A DNA stretch of 64,000 nucleotides from JAFGFY01 sp964520425. GTDB taxonomy: Bacteria; Desulfobacterota; DSM-4660; Desulfatiglandales; HGW-15. The stretch's first letter is position 1, and every line of letters starts with the position of its first letter. This document shows, one piece after another, positions 54,714 to 63,182 of the stretch. The notes under the pieces were generated by a model, which was not told the DNA's origin, ran no database searches, and was given only the letters and a program-made list of their open reading frames with translations. The DNA is taken from contig CAZFMX010000006.1 of the NCBI GenBank assembly GCA_964520425.1, positions 1 through 64,000 of the forward strand, given 5' to 3'. The translations under genes were made by a program, and so were the position numbers.

Positions 54714-54911
54714 TCAATTCATGGTATAAAAGCCTCTCATATGTCGAAGAAAAGATGAGGATTTCTTCTCCTCGTCCATTTCTAACATCGACAACGCTTC
54801 AGACTTTCTACGAACCCAATTCTTATAGCATCTTTTGAGACTTGGGTCATGAAATACCAAAATTTCACCCAGATACTTCAGTTCCTCAGTAATTCGCCAA
54901 TACAAATGCAT
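54714..54911 (-). CDS. small hypothetical protein
   Basis: A 65-residue basic protein (ITEELKYLGEILVFHDPSLK, RRKSEALSMLEMDEEKKSSS). The ATG has GTAGGAG 8 nt upstream, which gives some support. It sits between btuB and cobQ and resembles nothing I know. It may be a real small gene or a remnant of an inserted one. Confidence 0.35.
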   Translation of the reverse strand: MHLYWRITEELKYLGEILVFHDPSLKRCYKNWVRRKSEALSMLEMDEEKKSSSFLRHMRGFYTMN

Positions 54912-54939
54912 TCCAGAATCTCCTACTCAGAGTGAGGCT

Positions 54940-55055
54940 CCTCACGCAGCGCGTGAGGCCTCAGGGCCTCCTCTAAGAGGGTTCGAAGGACAAAGGCTTT
55001 TCTGAAGTGACTGGTGTAAGGGCCTCGGAACGAAAGAATAGCCTTTGTCCTTCGA
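54940..55055. repeat. two hairpins between btuB and cobQ
   Basis: CCTCACGC agc GCGTGAGG (54940-54958) is a compact 8-bp hairpin. Next to it, TCGAAGGACAAAGGCT (54983-54998) pairs perfectly with AGCCTTTGTCCTTCGA (55040-55055), loop 41 nt. The second has the look of a small inverted-repeat insertion. No U-run makes it a clear terminator, but it may affect btuB-cobQ read-through. Confidence 0.6.
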
Positions 55056-55149
55056 GTAATACTCCCTTGCGATGCAGCCCTTCACTTTCTCGCCGGCAAC
55101 GGTCGAACCTTTCCGACTCAATTACCAGGGGTAGTAAATTTAGTCAGAA

Positions 55150-57198
55150 CTAATACTCATACGAGACACTGAAAAACAGAGACCTCTCAGCCCCGGGAAA
55201 GCCGGATATTGCGGATGCACCCATCGAGTCGTAAAAAGAAGAATAATATGTATCATAGTCCTCGTCAAAGAGGTTGTTACATCGTAAAGAGATCATCCAA
55301 TGATCATGGACACGTTGTTCGATCTTCACATCTGTTGTCCAGTAGTTATCCAGAATGCGGGTGGGGTTGGCATCCCCATCACTCGCATAATAACCCGGCC
55401 TGTCGCTGACATAACGAACCGTCGCGATCGCGCTGAATCCGGAATCCCTCCAATACCTCAAGTCCCCTTTGAACTGTGAATCAGGAGTGTACAGGGCCTG
55501 GCGTTTGACGCCGCCATTCAAGTCTTCTTCTGCATCCGTGTTTGTATAGGAAAGGGCCAGAACCGCGTTTTGGAATGGCTTGATCTTTGTGCCCAATTCC
55601 CACCCATCGGCCTCGTATCTATCCAGGTTCTGTGGTCTGTAAAAGAAACTTTCATTTGGAACCCATCGAATCTTGTCATTGATGTCCCAGTCAAAATACG
55701 TGACGGTGACAAATACCCTATTATCGAGCAGGGTTTGTTCGAAAGTAGCGTCGGTATGATATCCTGTTTCAGGCCTTAAATCCTGATTTCCCTCAGCTCC
55801 CATTCCCCAACCCCAATCTTCATATGGATAAAAAAGATCGTTGAGCGTTGGGGCATTGAAGTGTTTTCCCCTGCTAAACTTAAAGACCATATTCTCAGAT
55901 GGATTGATGGTAAAGCCTAACCGAGAAACCGTTTCAGAGCCAAAGGTCGAATGATCTTCACGCCTGATTCCGGCTAGAATCCTGAAATAGGCACAGGGAC
56001 GATACTTGGCCTCTCCATACAGGCCATTTGTATCGAGCTGCGCACTGGTTTGTTCTCTCATTCCGGCATATTCAATACCAGATCCATCCAGATCCACGCT
56101 CTCATTTTCCCAATCATAATCCCTGTAATCCGCCCCCACCAAGATGCTCAGACTTTCAAAGGGCCTGAAATCCATATTTCCTTCGATAGTGGACACCTCA
56201 TTGGTTGTCCAGCTTTTGCTGCCGGGCACATCTCCTGTATAAGAGCTATAATAGCGTGTCCGATTATATGCCTCCATGTTTGCGTAATCGGCCCTCACAT
56301 TCAGAGCAAGTTTCTCCGATGGGTTCCCTTTGATTTCAAGCACGAGGTGGGCGTCCTCATCAGCGCCCCTGTCAAGCATACTGGCCGCGTCACGACTATA
56401 GACCTGTTCACCATTGACAACGAAATCCTCTGTCCCCGAGGGAGGCTTGACTCCAGGTCTACCATATTCCCTGTCAATATAATCACCGTAAAGGCTAACA
56501 TCCAAGGCATCCGATTTCTCGTATACAAGTTTGAGGGAGACATCCGTATGTGTAAGATCGCTGTTATCCCGGAATCCGTCTGTTTCACGGCGGGCTGCTG
56601 TCAGGTAATAGCCGAATTCATCGGTGAAAAACATACCATGCTCGGCTGATACTTGGTAAGTTCCCTCAGACCCGAAACCTGCGTCCGCCTGGAGATTAAT
56701 TATGTCATGCTCAGGCCTTTTCGTGATGATACTGACCGTTCCGCCCGCGGCGCCTGTCCCGTAAAGGAGAGAACCTGAACCCTTGACCACCTCGATACGC
56801 TCAATATTGTTGAGGGGGATCCTCGCCACATCCGCTTGACCCAGAGACGGGGAATTGACGTTGACCCCGTTGACAAATATTTGGGAACCGTCTGCACCCA
56901 TCCCTCTGATATGAATGGCTTCGGAAGCCCCTCCAAAGCCTCCATAGGTCCTCCAGTCGATTCCAAGCTCATTGCCTAAAAGATCACCCAGACTCTCTGC
57001 CGGAGATTCCTCAATCTCCACCTTACTCAAGAGAATCACCGAGTTTGGAATATCCGCGCGCTGTTCCTCAGTCTTCGTGGCGGTAACGACTATATCTTCT
57101 AAAATGAACTCACCATCTCCCTCATTTTCCTCACTCGCTGAACAAACTAAAGCCCATACCAAAGTCCCAATAACTACACATAACAAGCATTTTTTCAT
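55150..57198 (-). CDS. btuB: TonB-dependent outer-membrane receptor, BtuB-like
   Basis: A 682-residue receptor with a signal peptide (about 1-22). The TonB box region is ILEDIVVTATKTEEQRADIP. The plug has VILLSKVEIEESPAESLGDLLGNELGID, IHIRGMGADGSQIFVNGVNVN and VVKGSGSLLYGTGAAGGTVSIITKRP. The remainder is a 22-strand barrel ending in aromatic Y-E-Y. A cobalamin riboswitch and its terminator lie directly upstream, so the substrate is cobalamin or another corrinoid. It brings the ligand to the periplasm for BtuF. Confidence 0.94.
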   Translation of the reverse strand: MKKCLLCVVIGTLVWALVCSASEENEGDGEFILEDIVVTATKTEEQRADIPNSVILLSKVEIEESPAESLGDLLGNELGIDWRTYGGFGGASEAIHIRGMGADGSQIFVNGVNVNSPSLGQADVARIPLNNIERIEVVKGSGSLLYGTGAAGGTVSIITKRPEHDIINLQADAGFGSEGTYQVSAEHGMFFTDEFGYYLTAARRETDGFRDNSDLTHTDVSLKLVYEKSDALDVSLYGDYIDREYGRPGVKPPSGTEDFVVNGEQVYSRDAASMLDRGADEDAHLVLEIKGNPSEKLALNVRADYANMEAYNRTRYYSSYTGDVPGSKSWTTNEVSTIEGNMDFRPFESLSILVGADYRDYDWENESVDLDGSGIEYAGMREQTSAQLDTNGLYGEAKYRPCAYFRILAGIRREDHSTFGSETVSRLGFTINPSENMVFKFSRGKHFNAPTLNDLFYPYEDWGWGMGAEGNQDLRPETGYHTDATFEQTLLDNRVFVTVTYFDWDINDKIRWVPNESFFYRPQNLDRYEADGWELGTKIKPFQNAVLALSYTNTDAEEDLNGGVKRQALYTPDSQFKGDLRYWRDSGFSAIATVRYVSDRPGYYASDGDANPTRILDNYWTTDVKIEQRVHDHWMISLRCNNLFDEDYDTYYSSFYDSMGASAISGFPGAERSLFFSVSYEY

Positions 57199-57254
57199 AT
57201 CTTCCCTACCCTCCTTTAGTATATTGTTGAATCACTCGGGGGTCCGGGCCTAGA

Positions 57255-57295
57255 AAACAAAAATCCCGGACCGATTCTAAAAATCGATCCGGGAT
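57255..57295 (-). terminator. riboswitch expression-platform terminator
   Basis: On the minus strand a 14-bp stem (arms templated by 57282-57295 and 57263-57276, with one G-U pair, 5-nt loop) is followed by UUUUUGUUUU. It lies between the cobalamin aptamer and the btuB start, so ligand binding probably favours early termination. Confidence 0.85.
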
Positions 57296-57339
57296 GTCCC
57301 TTTTCTATCCTCAAGATCTATCAGGCAACCTCGGTCCAC

Positions 57340-57600
57340 GAAGGTCATACCTTGCATTCAGGCAGGTCTTCTGACTCCCCTGCCCTTTTAGCGGCCTTCC
57401 CATCCCAACGGAACAGTGGCACACAGAGGCTAAAAGGGTTCCCTTCAGACTAGTCCAGCTATTTACGCCCTTAACTCTAATTTGGGCTATTTAGCCTGAC
57501 ATGGATCGAAGGGCAGGGTCACAGCGGCGGGCCCGTCCCCGATTTTACGGGGTTCCCTATTCAGGCTCACTCAATTGAGCAAACCCTACGCTCCCAAGGA
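57340..57600 (-). ncRNA. cobalamin riboswitch
   Basis: The minus strand carries the conserved pieces in order: AATAGGGAAC, then CCCGCCGCTGTGACC, a variable arm, GTGCCACTGTTCC (CCACTG core, 57414-57420), TGGGATGGGAAGGC, and the B12 box AGTCAGAAGACCTGCC (57361-57376). This matches the cobalamin aptamer. It heads the btuB gene and is followed by a terminator, so high cobalamin should shut off receptor synthesis. Exact ends are estimated. Nothing coding is seen in 57600-58080, except an ATTCCGGA/TCCGGAAT palindrome at 57758-57797. Confidence 0.93.
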
Positions 57601-57757
57601 GCACCTGAGTAACTCACTGTGTACGCCATTGATGGGATGAAGTCAAGAAAAATAAGTAATGATCCACATTGTTAGGATGACAATATAATATCTGAAACTC
57701 CATTGTGTCGCCGTCATTTCCTCGAACGAAACTATGTCACAATTCGCCTAGAACATC

Positions 57758-57797
57758 ATTCCGGACGAACGGAGTGAAGCGAAGTGAGATCCGGAAT
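57758..57797. repeat. dispersed palindrome
   Basis: ATTCCGGA (57758-57765) and TCCGGAAT (57790-57797) enclose CGAACGGAGTGAAGCGAAGT plus four bases. It resembles the GTCATTCC...GGAATC dispersed repeats seen at about 29750-29870. It lies in the non-coding stretch between the riboswitch and the DUF71 gene. Confidence 0.5.
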
Positions 57798-58080
57798 CAA
57801 GGAAAAGGGAATCACATCGCAGATTTCTGGCTTCCCCGATAAACCGTGATCTTCGACCGGTTTTCGCCCCGTTTCACGGGTCTTGGTCAGAATGACATAT
57901 TTAATAGCCGGCGCAATATAGGAAGTAACTGGTTGTTGTTAGGTTCTTTGTGTAAAAGAAATACACGTGATTGGGGAAAGATCGTGACATCAGTAAACCA
58001 TTTATTGTATGTAACTCAAGTGAATCCGGCCAGTGAGCGGACAATAATATGAGGAAGTAATTCAATTGAACAGGGAGTGA

Positions 58081-58752
58081 ATGATTATGAATTCTTTAGG
58101 AGGTAGTTTATTCTTCAGTTCTTGGAGCGGAGGGAAAGATTCGTGTCTTGCCCTCTATTATGCGATCCAACATGACGGTGTTCCCAAAGCCCTACTCACC
58201 ATGATGACGGAAGGTAAAGAGAGATCCCACTCTCACGGTCTCCCCGTTACGGTGTTCAGAAAACAGGCGAGTTCATTAGGAATACCTCTTGTTCTGCGTG
58301 ATTCATCGTGGGCAAACTATGAAGAGACTTTTCTCTCTGTCGCCCGTGAATTCAAAAAAGAAGGCGCCGAGTATGGGGTTTTTGGAGATATTGACTTGGA
58401 GCCCCATCTTGAATGGGTCAAACGCATATGTGCGTCTGCCTCGATTCAAGTATATGAGCCCCTATGGAAACGGGACCGATCGGAACTCTTGGATGAGTTT
58501 CTCTCTCTGGGATTCAAGGCCATGATTGTTGCCGTTAAACAAGGGACATTGGATAATGACTTTTTGGGCCTAATCCTTGATCACCAAGTGATTAACGATA
58601 TGAAGAAAGCGGGGATCGATGCCTCCGGAGAGAAGGGGGAATATCACACGGTTGTTATTGACGGGCCGCTCTTTTCTTCTCCTGTACAGCTTGAAAAGGG
58701 CCGACAGGTGATCATGGACGGCTATGTCTTTTTGGATGTTTCAGTCCGCTGA
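58081..58752 (+). CDS. DUF71/Dph6-type ATP pyrophosphatase
   Basis: A 223-residue member of COG2102. The PP-loop is FSSWSGGKDSCLALY (SGGKDS, near 17-22). Family features follow: MMTEGKERSHSHGLP, EYGVFGDIDLEPHLEWV and KAMIVAVKQGTLDNDFLG, ending with SGEKGEYHTVVIDGPLF. The archaeal/eukaryal relative is diphthine-ammonia ligase, but bacteria lack diphthamide. Comparative genomics has predicted a B12-salvage amidation role for bacterial members near B12-transport genes, which is the context here. It is divergent from the riboswitch-btuB unit. The start may be the ATG at 58081 or 58087. Confidence 0.88.
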   Translation: MIMNSLGGSLFFSSWSGGKDSCLALYYAIQHDGVPKALLTMMTEGKERSHSHGLPVTVFRKQASSLGIPLVLRDSSWANYEETFLSVAREFKKEGAEYGVFGDIDLEPHLEWVKRICASASIQVYEPLWKRDRSELLDEFLSLGFKAMIVAVKQGTLDNDFLGLILDHQVINDMKKAGIDASGEKGEYHTVVIDGPLFSSPVQLEKGRQVIMDGYVFLDVSVR

Positions 58753-58891
58753 TTCTTGTTTGAAATTCTTCTCCTATCTCGTTCCAAGAAAAGCAAGATC
58801 CCAGTAGGCTAGAAGTGTTGTGGAATTGGAAATGTAACCTAGAGCTCGATATAAGAGAATCTTCTGAGCAATGAGGTATTAGATACTGAAA

Positions 58892-59926
58892 ATGAAAATT
58901 CTGTATGGTGTTTCAGGGGACGGGTTCGGTCACTCATCGCGGGGCAAGGTTGTCGGTCGTTATTTAAAGGACTGGGGACATGACGTTAAGGTCTTAACCT
59001 ATGGACGGGCTTATGAAGTATTGAAGAATGAGTTTGATATATTTGAGGTGAGTGGGATGGAGATTCAATTTGTGGAGGGAGCACTGAAAAAAAGATCCAC
59101 GATAAAACATAATGTCAAGATTATCGCCGACAATCTCTCAAAATGGCGCAGATTTGATGCTTTGATGAAAGACTATGATCCAGACCTCTGTATCTCCGAT
59201 ATGGAACCTATTGTTCCTATTCTCAGATTCTGGTTCAAGAAGCCTCTCATCTGTCTGGACAACCAGCACAGAATAACCAACCTCAAACTTGATGTACCTA
59301 AAAAGTATTATGCGGATTATATGATCGCAAAGACGGTCGTTACGAATTTTGTCTCAAAGGCCGAACATTATATCATCACTTCCTTTTCAAACCCTGAGAT
59401 CATAGAGCCGAATACCACCATCGTCCCTCCGGTCATACGTGAAGAAGTAAAAAGATTATTCCCTTCAAAAGGTCATAAAGTCCTTGTATATCTCACCAGA
59501 GAGAACCAGAATGTAATAGATGTCTTAAAGCAGTTCAATGAAGAGTTTGTCGTCTTCGGTTACAATGTTAATATAAAGGACAATAACCTTGAATTCAAAC
59601 AAAGGGATTTCTTTCTCGATGAACTCAAGGACTGCAAGGCCATAATCGCTACAGCGGGATTCACACTGATGTCCGAGGCCCTCTACCTAAAGAAACCTTA
59701 TCTGGCCTTACCATTAAAGGGACAGTTTGAACAGACTCTTAATGCTCTCTTCCTTAAACAGGCAGGCTATGGAGATTATTCAGATGATCTTCAGGAAGAG
59801 GAGGTTTCAGATTTCTTGGCAAAGATGGAATTATACCGGCAGAATTTGAATCATTATGAAGTTGATTTTCAAAAACTGCCACAGACGTTGAAGCGTGTGA
59901 TTGAAAGTATAGAATCGAAACAGTAA
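58892..59926 (+). CDS. MJ1255/VC2487-type glycosyltransferase
   Basis: A 344-residue GT-B fold protein. The start MKILYGVSGDGFGHSSRGKV carries the Gly-rich loop with GHSSR typical of this family. The middle has ISDMEPIVPI and LICLDNQHRIT. The C-terminal nucleotide-sugar site has VVFGYNVNIKDNN, DCKAIIATAGFTLMSEALYLKKPYLALPLKGQFEQTLNA in pieces. The donor and acceptor are unknown. It stands alone on the plus strand, followed by a convergent small membrane protein gene. Confidence 0.85.
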   Translation: MKILYGVSGDGFGHSSRGKVVGRYLKDWGHDVKVLTYGRAYEVLKNEFDIFEVSGMEIQFVEGALKKRSTIKHNVKIIADNLSKWRRFDALMKDYDPDLCISDMEPIVPILRFWFKKPLICLDNQHRITNLKLDVPKKYYADYMIAKTVVTNFVSKAEHYIITSFSNPEIIEPNTTIVPPVIREEVKRLFPSKGHKVLVYLTRENQNVIDVLKQFNEEFVVFGYNVNIKDNNLEFKQRDFFLDELKDCKAIIATAGFTLMSEALYLKKPYLALPLKGQFEQTLNALFLKQAGYGDYSDDLQEEEVSDFLAKMELYRQNLNHYEVDFQKLPQTLKRVIESIESKQ

Positions 59927-59928
59927 GG

Positions 59929-59973
59929 AAAAACCGGACCGCCCACGCATACTGATTATGACAGACGGTCCGG
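59929..59973 (-). terminator. rho-independent terminator of the small membrane protein gene
   Basis: Read on the minus strand, CCGGACCG/CGGTCCGG arms (59966-59973 and 59934-59941) with a 24-nt loop are followed by UUUUU (59929-59933). It lies just after the stop at 59987. Confidence 0.65.
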
Positions 59974-59986
59974 CTTGGAATCATTA

Positions 59987-60226
59987 TTAGAGGTCCAACC
60001 TTCCTAAAAAGCTCAGCAATCCCCAAAGAATGAGTAACACGCCGATCAAAACCAGAACGTAGTTGGGTTTTTTGTATCGTTGAGATGTATGCTCAGGTAG
60101 TTGACCCTTCATTTCATCCCAACCAGCAATGATTTCTTGCTGTGTCCTATTAACCGTACGGTCACCCTTAAAACCAACGATAATACTCAAGGCACCAAGA
60201 AGAATTAGCAAGAGACTTATTATCAT
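59987..60226 (-). CDS. small two-helix membrane protein
   Basis: A 79-residue protein with two membrane helices (MIISLLLILLGALSIIVGF and YVLVLIGVLLILWGLLSFLG) joined by a charged loop (RTQQEIIAGWDEMKGQLPEH). GGGAG lies at good spacing before the ATG, so it is likely a real gene. I recognise no named family. A role in the inner membrane is all the sequence shows. Confidence 0.7.
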   Translation of the reverse strand: MIISLLLILLGALSIIVGFKGDRTVNRTQQEIIAGWDEMKGQLPEHTSQRYKKPNYVLVLIGVLLILWGLLSFLGRLDL

Positions 60227-60247
60227 AAATTGCTCCCTTATTAATTC

Positions 60248-60280
60248 TTATTCGTACCTGATGATCTGGATTTTGTCGGA
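60248..60280 (-). pseudogene. remnant of the 3' end of an NTF2-like lipoprotein gene
   Basis: Reading the minus strand gives SDKIQIIRYE and a stop. The next gene ends SDKIQIIR and a stop at 60462. The two 27-nt stretches (60255-60281, 60463-60489) differ at three bases, all synonymous within the shared eight codons. It is probably the tail of a lost paralogue or of the original gene before an inverted-repeat element was placed between the copies. Confidence 0.55.
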
Positions 60281-60318
60281 CCTTTTTATATCAGACGGTC
60301 CGGTAAATAATAACTACC

Positions 60319-60464
60319 TAGTGTCCATCCAGAAACGCGAATTTTGGTCAAGATCAAGGAACGCGAAGATTGAAACCACAGGAATACATTAGAGTATTTC
60401 GAGGATTTCGATCTGAAGCGTGACACAGAGATTGGCCAAAAGGGCCGTTTATGGATGGGCACTA
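60319..60464. repeat. MITE-like inverted-repeat element, copy 3
   Basis: A 146-nt element with ends TAGTGTCCATCCAGAAACG (60319-60337) and the reverse complement of 60446-60464 (TAGTGCCCATCCATAAACG), 17 of 19 matching. Its core shares CAGGAATACATT, GAGTATTTCGAGGATT and AGATTGG..AAAAGGG with copies 1 and 2, but its tips differ. The end at 60462-60464 supplies the TAG stop codon of the adjacent minus-strand gene. Confidence 0.75.
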
Positions 60465-61592
60465 CCTGATGATCTGTATCTTGTCCGACAGCCCATCCTC
60501 ATACGTACTCCATCCGGAGTTCATCCCGTAAGGGCAACGCTGAAGAATGGCTTCAATGCGCCGAATATTGCCATTCTCTACCTTGAACAGCTCTGCTATC
60601 TGCCAGGTCCAAGGTTCTGCCGGTCCTGCAACGACTTCACGACCGTCGGGTGTAGTAAAATGGCGGGATTCCCCGGCGGAATGGTCAAAGAAACAAAAAC
60701 TGAATACGATCCCGCGTTCTCGATCCACCGCGACAAAGCGGCGGTCACGGATCCGGGTTACAAAATGGATCAGCCCGGATTCAAACTGCTCCTTACATCC
60801 CCAATGGGACGAATACACTGTCTCCTTGAGTGGATCCGGCATTTCCTGTCCGGGACCCAGGGGAACGTTTGTCGACCGACCGCCGTTTTCGTACCGGTCG
60901 CAGTCATCGGTAAAGGGGTAGGTGCCCGTGCCATCGACTCCTTTGCCGTCATTTTTCTGCATTCCTGAGAAATAGTAATTCGCAGTCCTGATCATTTCAT
61001 CGTGTGAAGGCCGTTTGTCCTCAGGAATGACTGCAGTGAATATCGGATGTGGATTTCCTAGTTCTCTCCCCATTTTTTCAATACTCTCGGCTGCCGAGGG
61101 ACCCGAAGGACCACGATCGGGGTTCAGTAGGTTGCTTTCCGGCCTTATGACCAGTTGTTCCGCTTCGGAGATCAATCCGTTATCGATTTTCAATCGTAGC
61201 GCAATGGCCACAGGCCTGGGCTCGCCGTCTGGCTCCTGGGGTTCTTCTCTTGCGGTTCCGAAAAAACCGATCTGCCGGTTCTCTATATCGGGGACATAGA
61301 ATTGATACGATCCCTTACCGACCATACTCGCCCAGAGGCCTTCGCTCCCTAAGGGCAATCGCACGCCGTTTTCCGTGAATTTGCAATCCTTGACAAAAAG
61401 GGCCTCATTCGGATCATTGGCAAGCATTGCATCCATATACTTGTCAACGTAGTTCTCCAGACAAGCCCTGTCGCATAAGGATTGAGATCCCGGATCTGGA
61501 CTTGTGGATTCATTACTTGAAGATTCCGGCCTCTGACAGGCCGCGGCCATGGTAAACAGAATTACACTTGCAATCATTGTATTTATCCGCAT
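60462..61592 (-). CDS. putative lipoprotein with NTF2-like (DUF8021-type) repeats
   Basis: A 376-residue protein with a lipoprotein signal (MIASVILFTMAAACQRP, lipid Cys near 19). Two homologous halves begin LENYVDKYMDAMLANDP and RTANYYFSGMQKNDGKG, each like an NTF2/SnoaL cone with a following VKDCKFTENGVRLPLG or FTDDCDRYENGGRSTN segment, and both end with a strand on a regulatory or binding pocket. I believe this resembles DUF8021 but am not certain. Its stop codon is the terminus of an inverted-repeat element, and its last eight codons recur at 60255-60281. Confidence 0.65.
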   Translation of the reverse strand: MRINTMIASVILFTMAAACQRPESSSNESTSPDPGSQSLCDRACLENYVDKYMDAMLANDPNEALFVKDCKFTENGVRLPLGSEGLWASMVGKGSYQFYVPDIENRQIGFFGTAREEPQEPDGEPRPVAIALRLKIDNGLISEAEQLVIRPESNLLNPDRGPSGPSAAESIEKMGRELGNPHPIFTAVIPEDKRPSHDEMIRTANYYFSGMQKNDGKGVDGTGTYPFTDDCDRYENGGRSTNVPLGPGQEMPDPLKETVYSSHWGCKEQFESGLIHFVTRIRDRRFVAVDRERGIVFSFCFFDHSAGESRHFTTPDGREVVAGPAEPWTWQIAELFKVENGNIRRIEAILQRCPYGMNSGWSTYEDGLSDKIQIIR

Positions 61593-61699
61593 AAGTTACC
61601 TCCCTTTAAACCTCAATTCTAACTGGTTTTTGCCGCTTTGGTTATGACATCGCTTCGCTACGGGTGAAAGCGTATTCGTGATCATCCTGCCGCTCGGAT

Positions 61700-62836
61700 C
61701 TATGTCAGAAGCTCCTGCGCTCGAATCAACCTGTTGTGGACATCGACTCCATTCGGGCACTGAATCGCGCAAGAAGAACAATCACTGCAACGCACACTTC
61801 GGATCTCCTCCGGAAGATGTCTAAAGCTCTCCTGTGCTTGATTGAAATTGCCGCCAAAATCGTTATAGGCCAGAAAACGTAATTCATCTGTGACGGGCAC
61901 ACCCTTCGGACAAATTCCTTTACACTCATAGCACATACGGCAATAAAGCGGACGAATCTCCTCGTTTCGCGTGTACAGCATTTTCTCGTCCTGCGGCGTG
62001 TAAGTCTCATTCATGGCTCGCACGTTCATCTCAAGTTCGGCGATATTCTTCACATAAGGAACTGTGGTTGATATCGCGGGATTCAAAAGAACCCACTTTA
62101 TGGCCGCCAAAGACCCCTCTTTGGGTAAATTGACTTCTCTTGGTATGAAACCGGCCACCGCGATAATAACCTTCATCGCCACCATCCCGATACCTGCTGC
62201 GTACAATTTAGCAATAGCCTTCTGCCTTAAAGGGGCGCCGCCTATGGCATAGCTGTAGGTTGTCTGTACAACATCGAATTTTCCAATCTTCAGGATATAA
62301 TCCGCCACTGCATGTACGTCGTGCGTACTCACGCCGATAAAACGAGTCTTTCCCTGCTTTTTGAGCGTTTCACAAGCGTCAACGGCTTCATCGGTAATCG
62401 TATCGGGCGTGTCTCTGGAGTGCAAGTGCCAGATATCTACATAATCTGTGTTCAGCGCCTTGAGACTTTCATCCATATCTTTGAATATATCAGCCTTGGT
62501 TCCTCCATCGGTTTTTGTCGCCAGTATCACCCTATTCCTTTTTCCCTTAAGAGCGATTCCCGTTATCCGCTCACTGTTGCCATTTCCATAGCCACGGGCT
62601 GTGTCGAAATAATTGACACCCAAATCGATGGCTCGTTTAATAATTTGAGGATCGGGCTCGATGCCGACGCCGGAACCTACAGTAGAGACTTTCAAACCCG
62701 TTTTGCCTAACACCCGATAAGCGGCACTGGATGGTGTTTGAGCAAAAGCAGAAAAGCTGTGTGCCGATGCAATTCCTGCTGCAGGAAGAATTATTCCGGC
62801 TTTTATGAACTTTCTTCGCGAAGAATCGAACTCCAT
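61700..62836 (-). CDS. Tat-exported aldo/keto reductase with two 4Fe-4S motifs
   Basis: A 378-residue oxidoreductase. A Tat signal (SSRRKFIKAGIILPAAG) precedes an aldo/keto reductase domain (about 35-290) with NYFDTARGYGNGNSER (Asp and Tyr), VILATKTDGG (Lys) and VDIWHLHSRD (His), the usual catalytic tetrad. The tail has CRMCYECKGICPKGVPV and CSDCSSCAIQCPNGVDV, each a CxxCxxCxxxCP 4Fe-4S motif. It probably reduces or oxidises a substrate in the periplasm with electron transfer through the clusters. It is 108 nt upstream of the lipoprotein gene on the same strand. Confidence 0.9.
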   Translation of the reverse strand: MEFDSSRRKFIKAGIILPAAGIASAHSFSAFAQTPSSAAYRVLGKTGLKVSTVGSGVGIEPDPQIIKRAIDLGVNYFDTARGYGNGNSERITGIALKGKRNRVILATKTDGGTKADIFKDMDESLKALNTDYVDIWHLHSRDTPDTITDEAVDACETLKKQGKTRFIGVSTHDVHAVADYILKIGKFDVVQTTYSYAIGGAPLRQKAIAKLYAAGIGMVAMKVIIAVAGFIPREVNLPKEGSLAAIKWVLLNPAISTTVPYVKNIAELEMNVRAMNETYTPQDEKMLYTRNEEIRPLYCRMCYECKGICPKGVPVTDELRFLAYNDFGGNFNQAQESFRHLPEEIRSVRCSDCSSCAIQCPNGVDVHNRLIRAQELLT

Positions 62837-63182
62837 AGATCCTCCTCTCCTGGATGAATTGAGTATTAATAAGGCCTTATTTTTAGCTTAGGAATATATA
62901 AAGAGAATCAGATTACAGGTCAAGCGAAAAGAACTGCCACATAGATTTGACTCGTCTTGACATATGACACTATAGTGTGGTAGCAATTTGGTCTGGGGAT
63001 TCACACATGTAAGCATTAAAGGTTCACTCCGCGCGGGGATCTTTAGTATTAAGGATTCAGCTATCCAAAACAATCTCAACCCGCAAACGCTTCACATCTC
63101 AAATGCATCCCACAGTAGATCCCGAATATATGATGTACGGGAATAGCCATGAATAGTGAGTATTGATAAGGGGGAAGTATCA
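62837..63182. promoter_or_regulatory. divergent intergenic region with ACACTATAGTGT palindrome
   Basis: This 346-nt gap separates the divergent aldo/keto reductase and isomerase-like genes. It holds TTGACA at about 62957 and, just after it, the 12-bp palindrome ACACTATAGTGT (62967-62978), which shares TATAGTGTG with the operator-like site at 4947. No gene is seen; an open frame at 62888-63079 has no ribosome-binding site. Confidence 0.4.

Noticed and set aside
57846..58052. 68-residue plus-strand open frame before the DUF71 gene
   Set aside because: No ribosome-binding site, unlikely composition, and it lies in a repeat-containing spacer.
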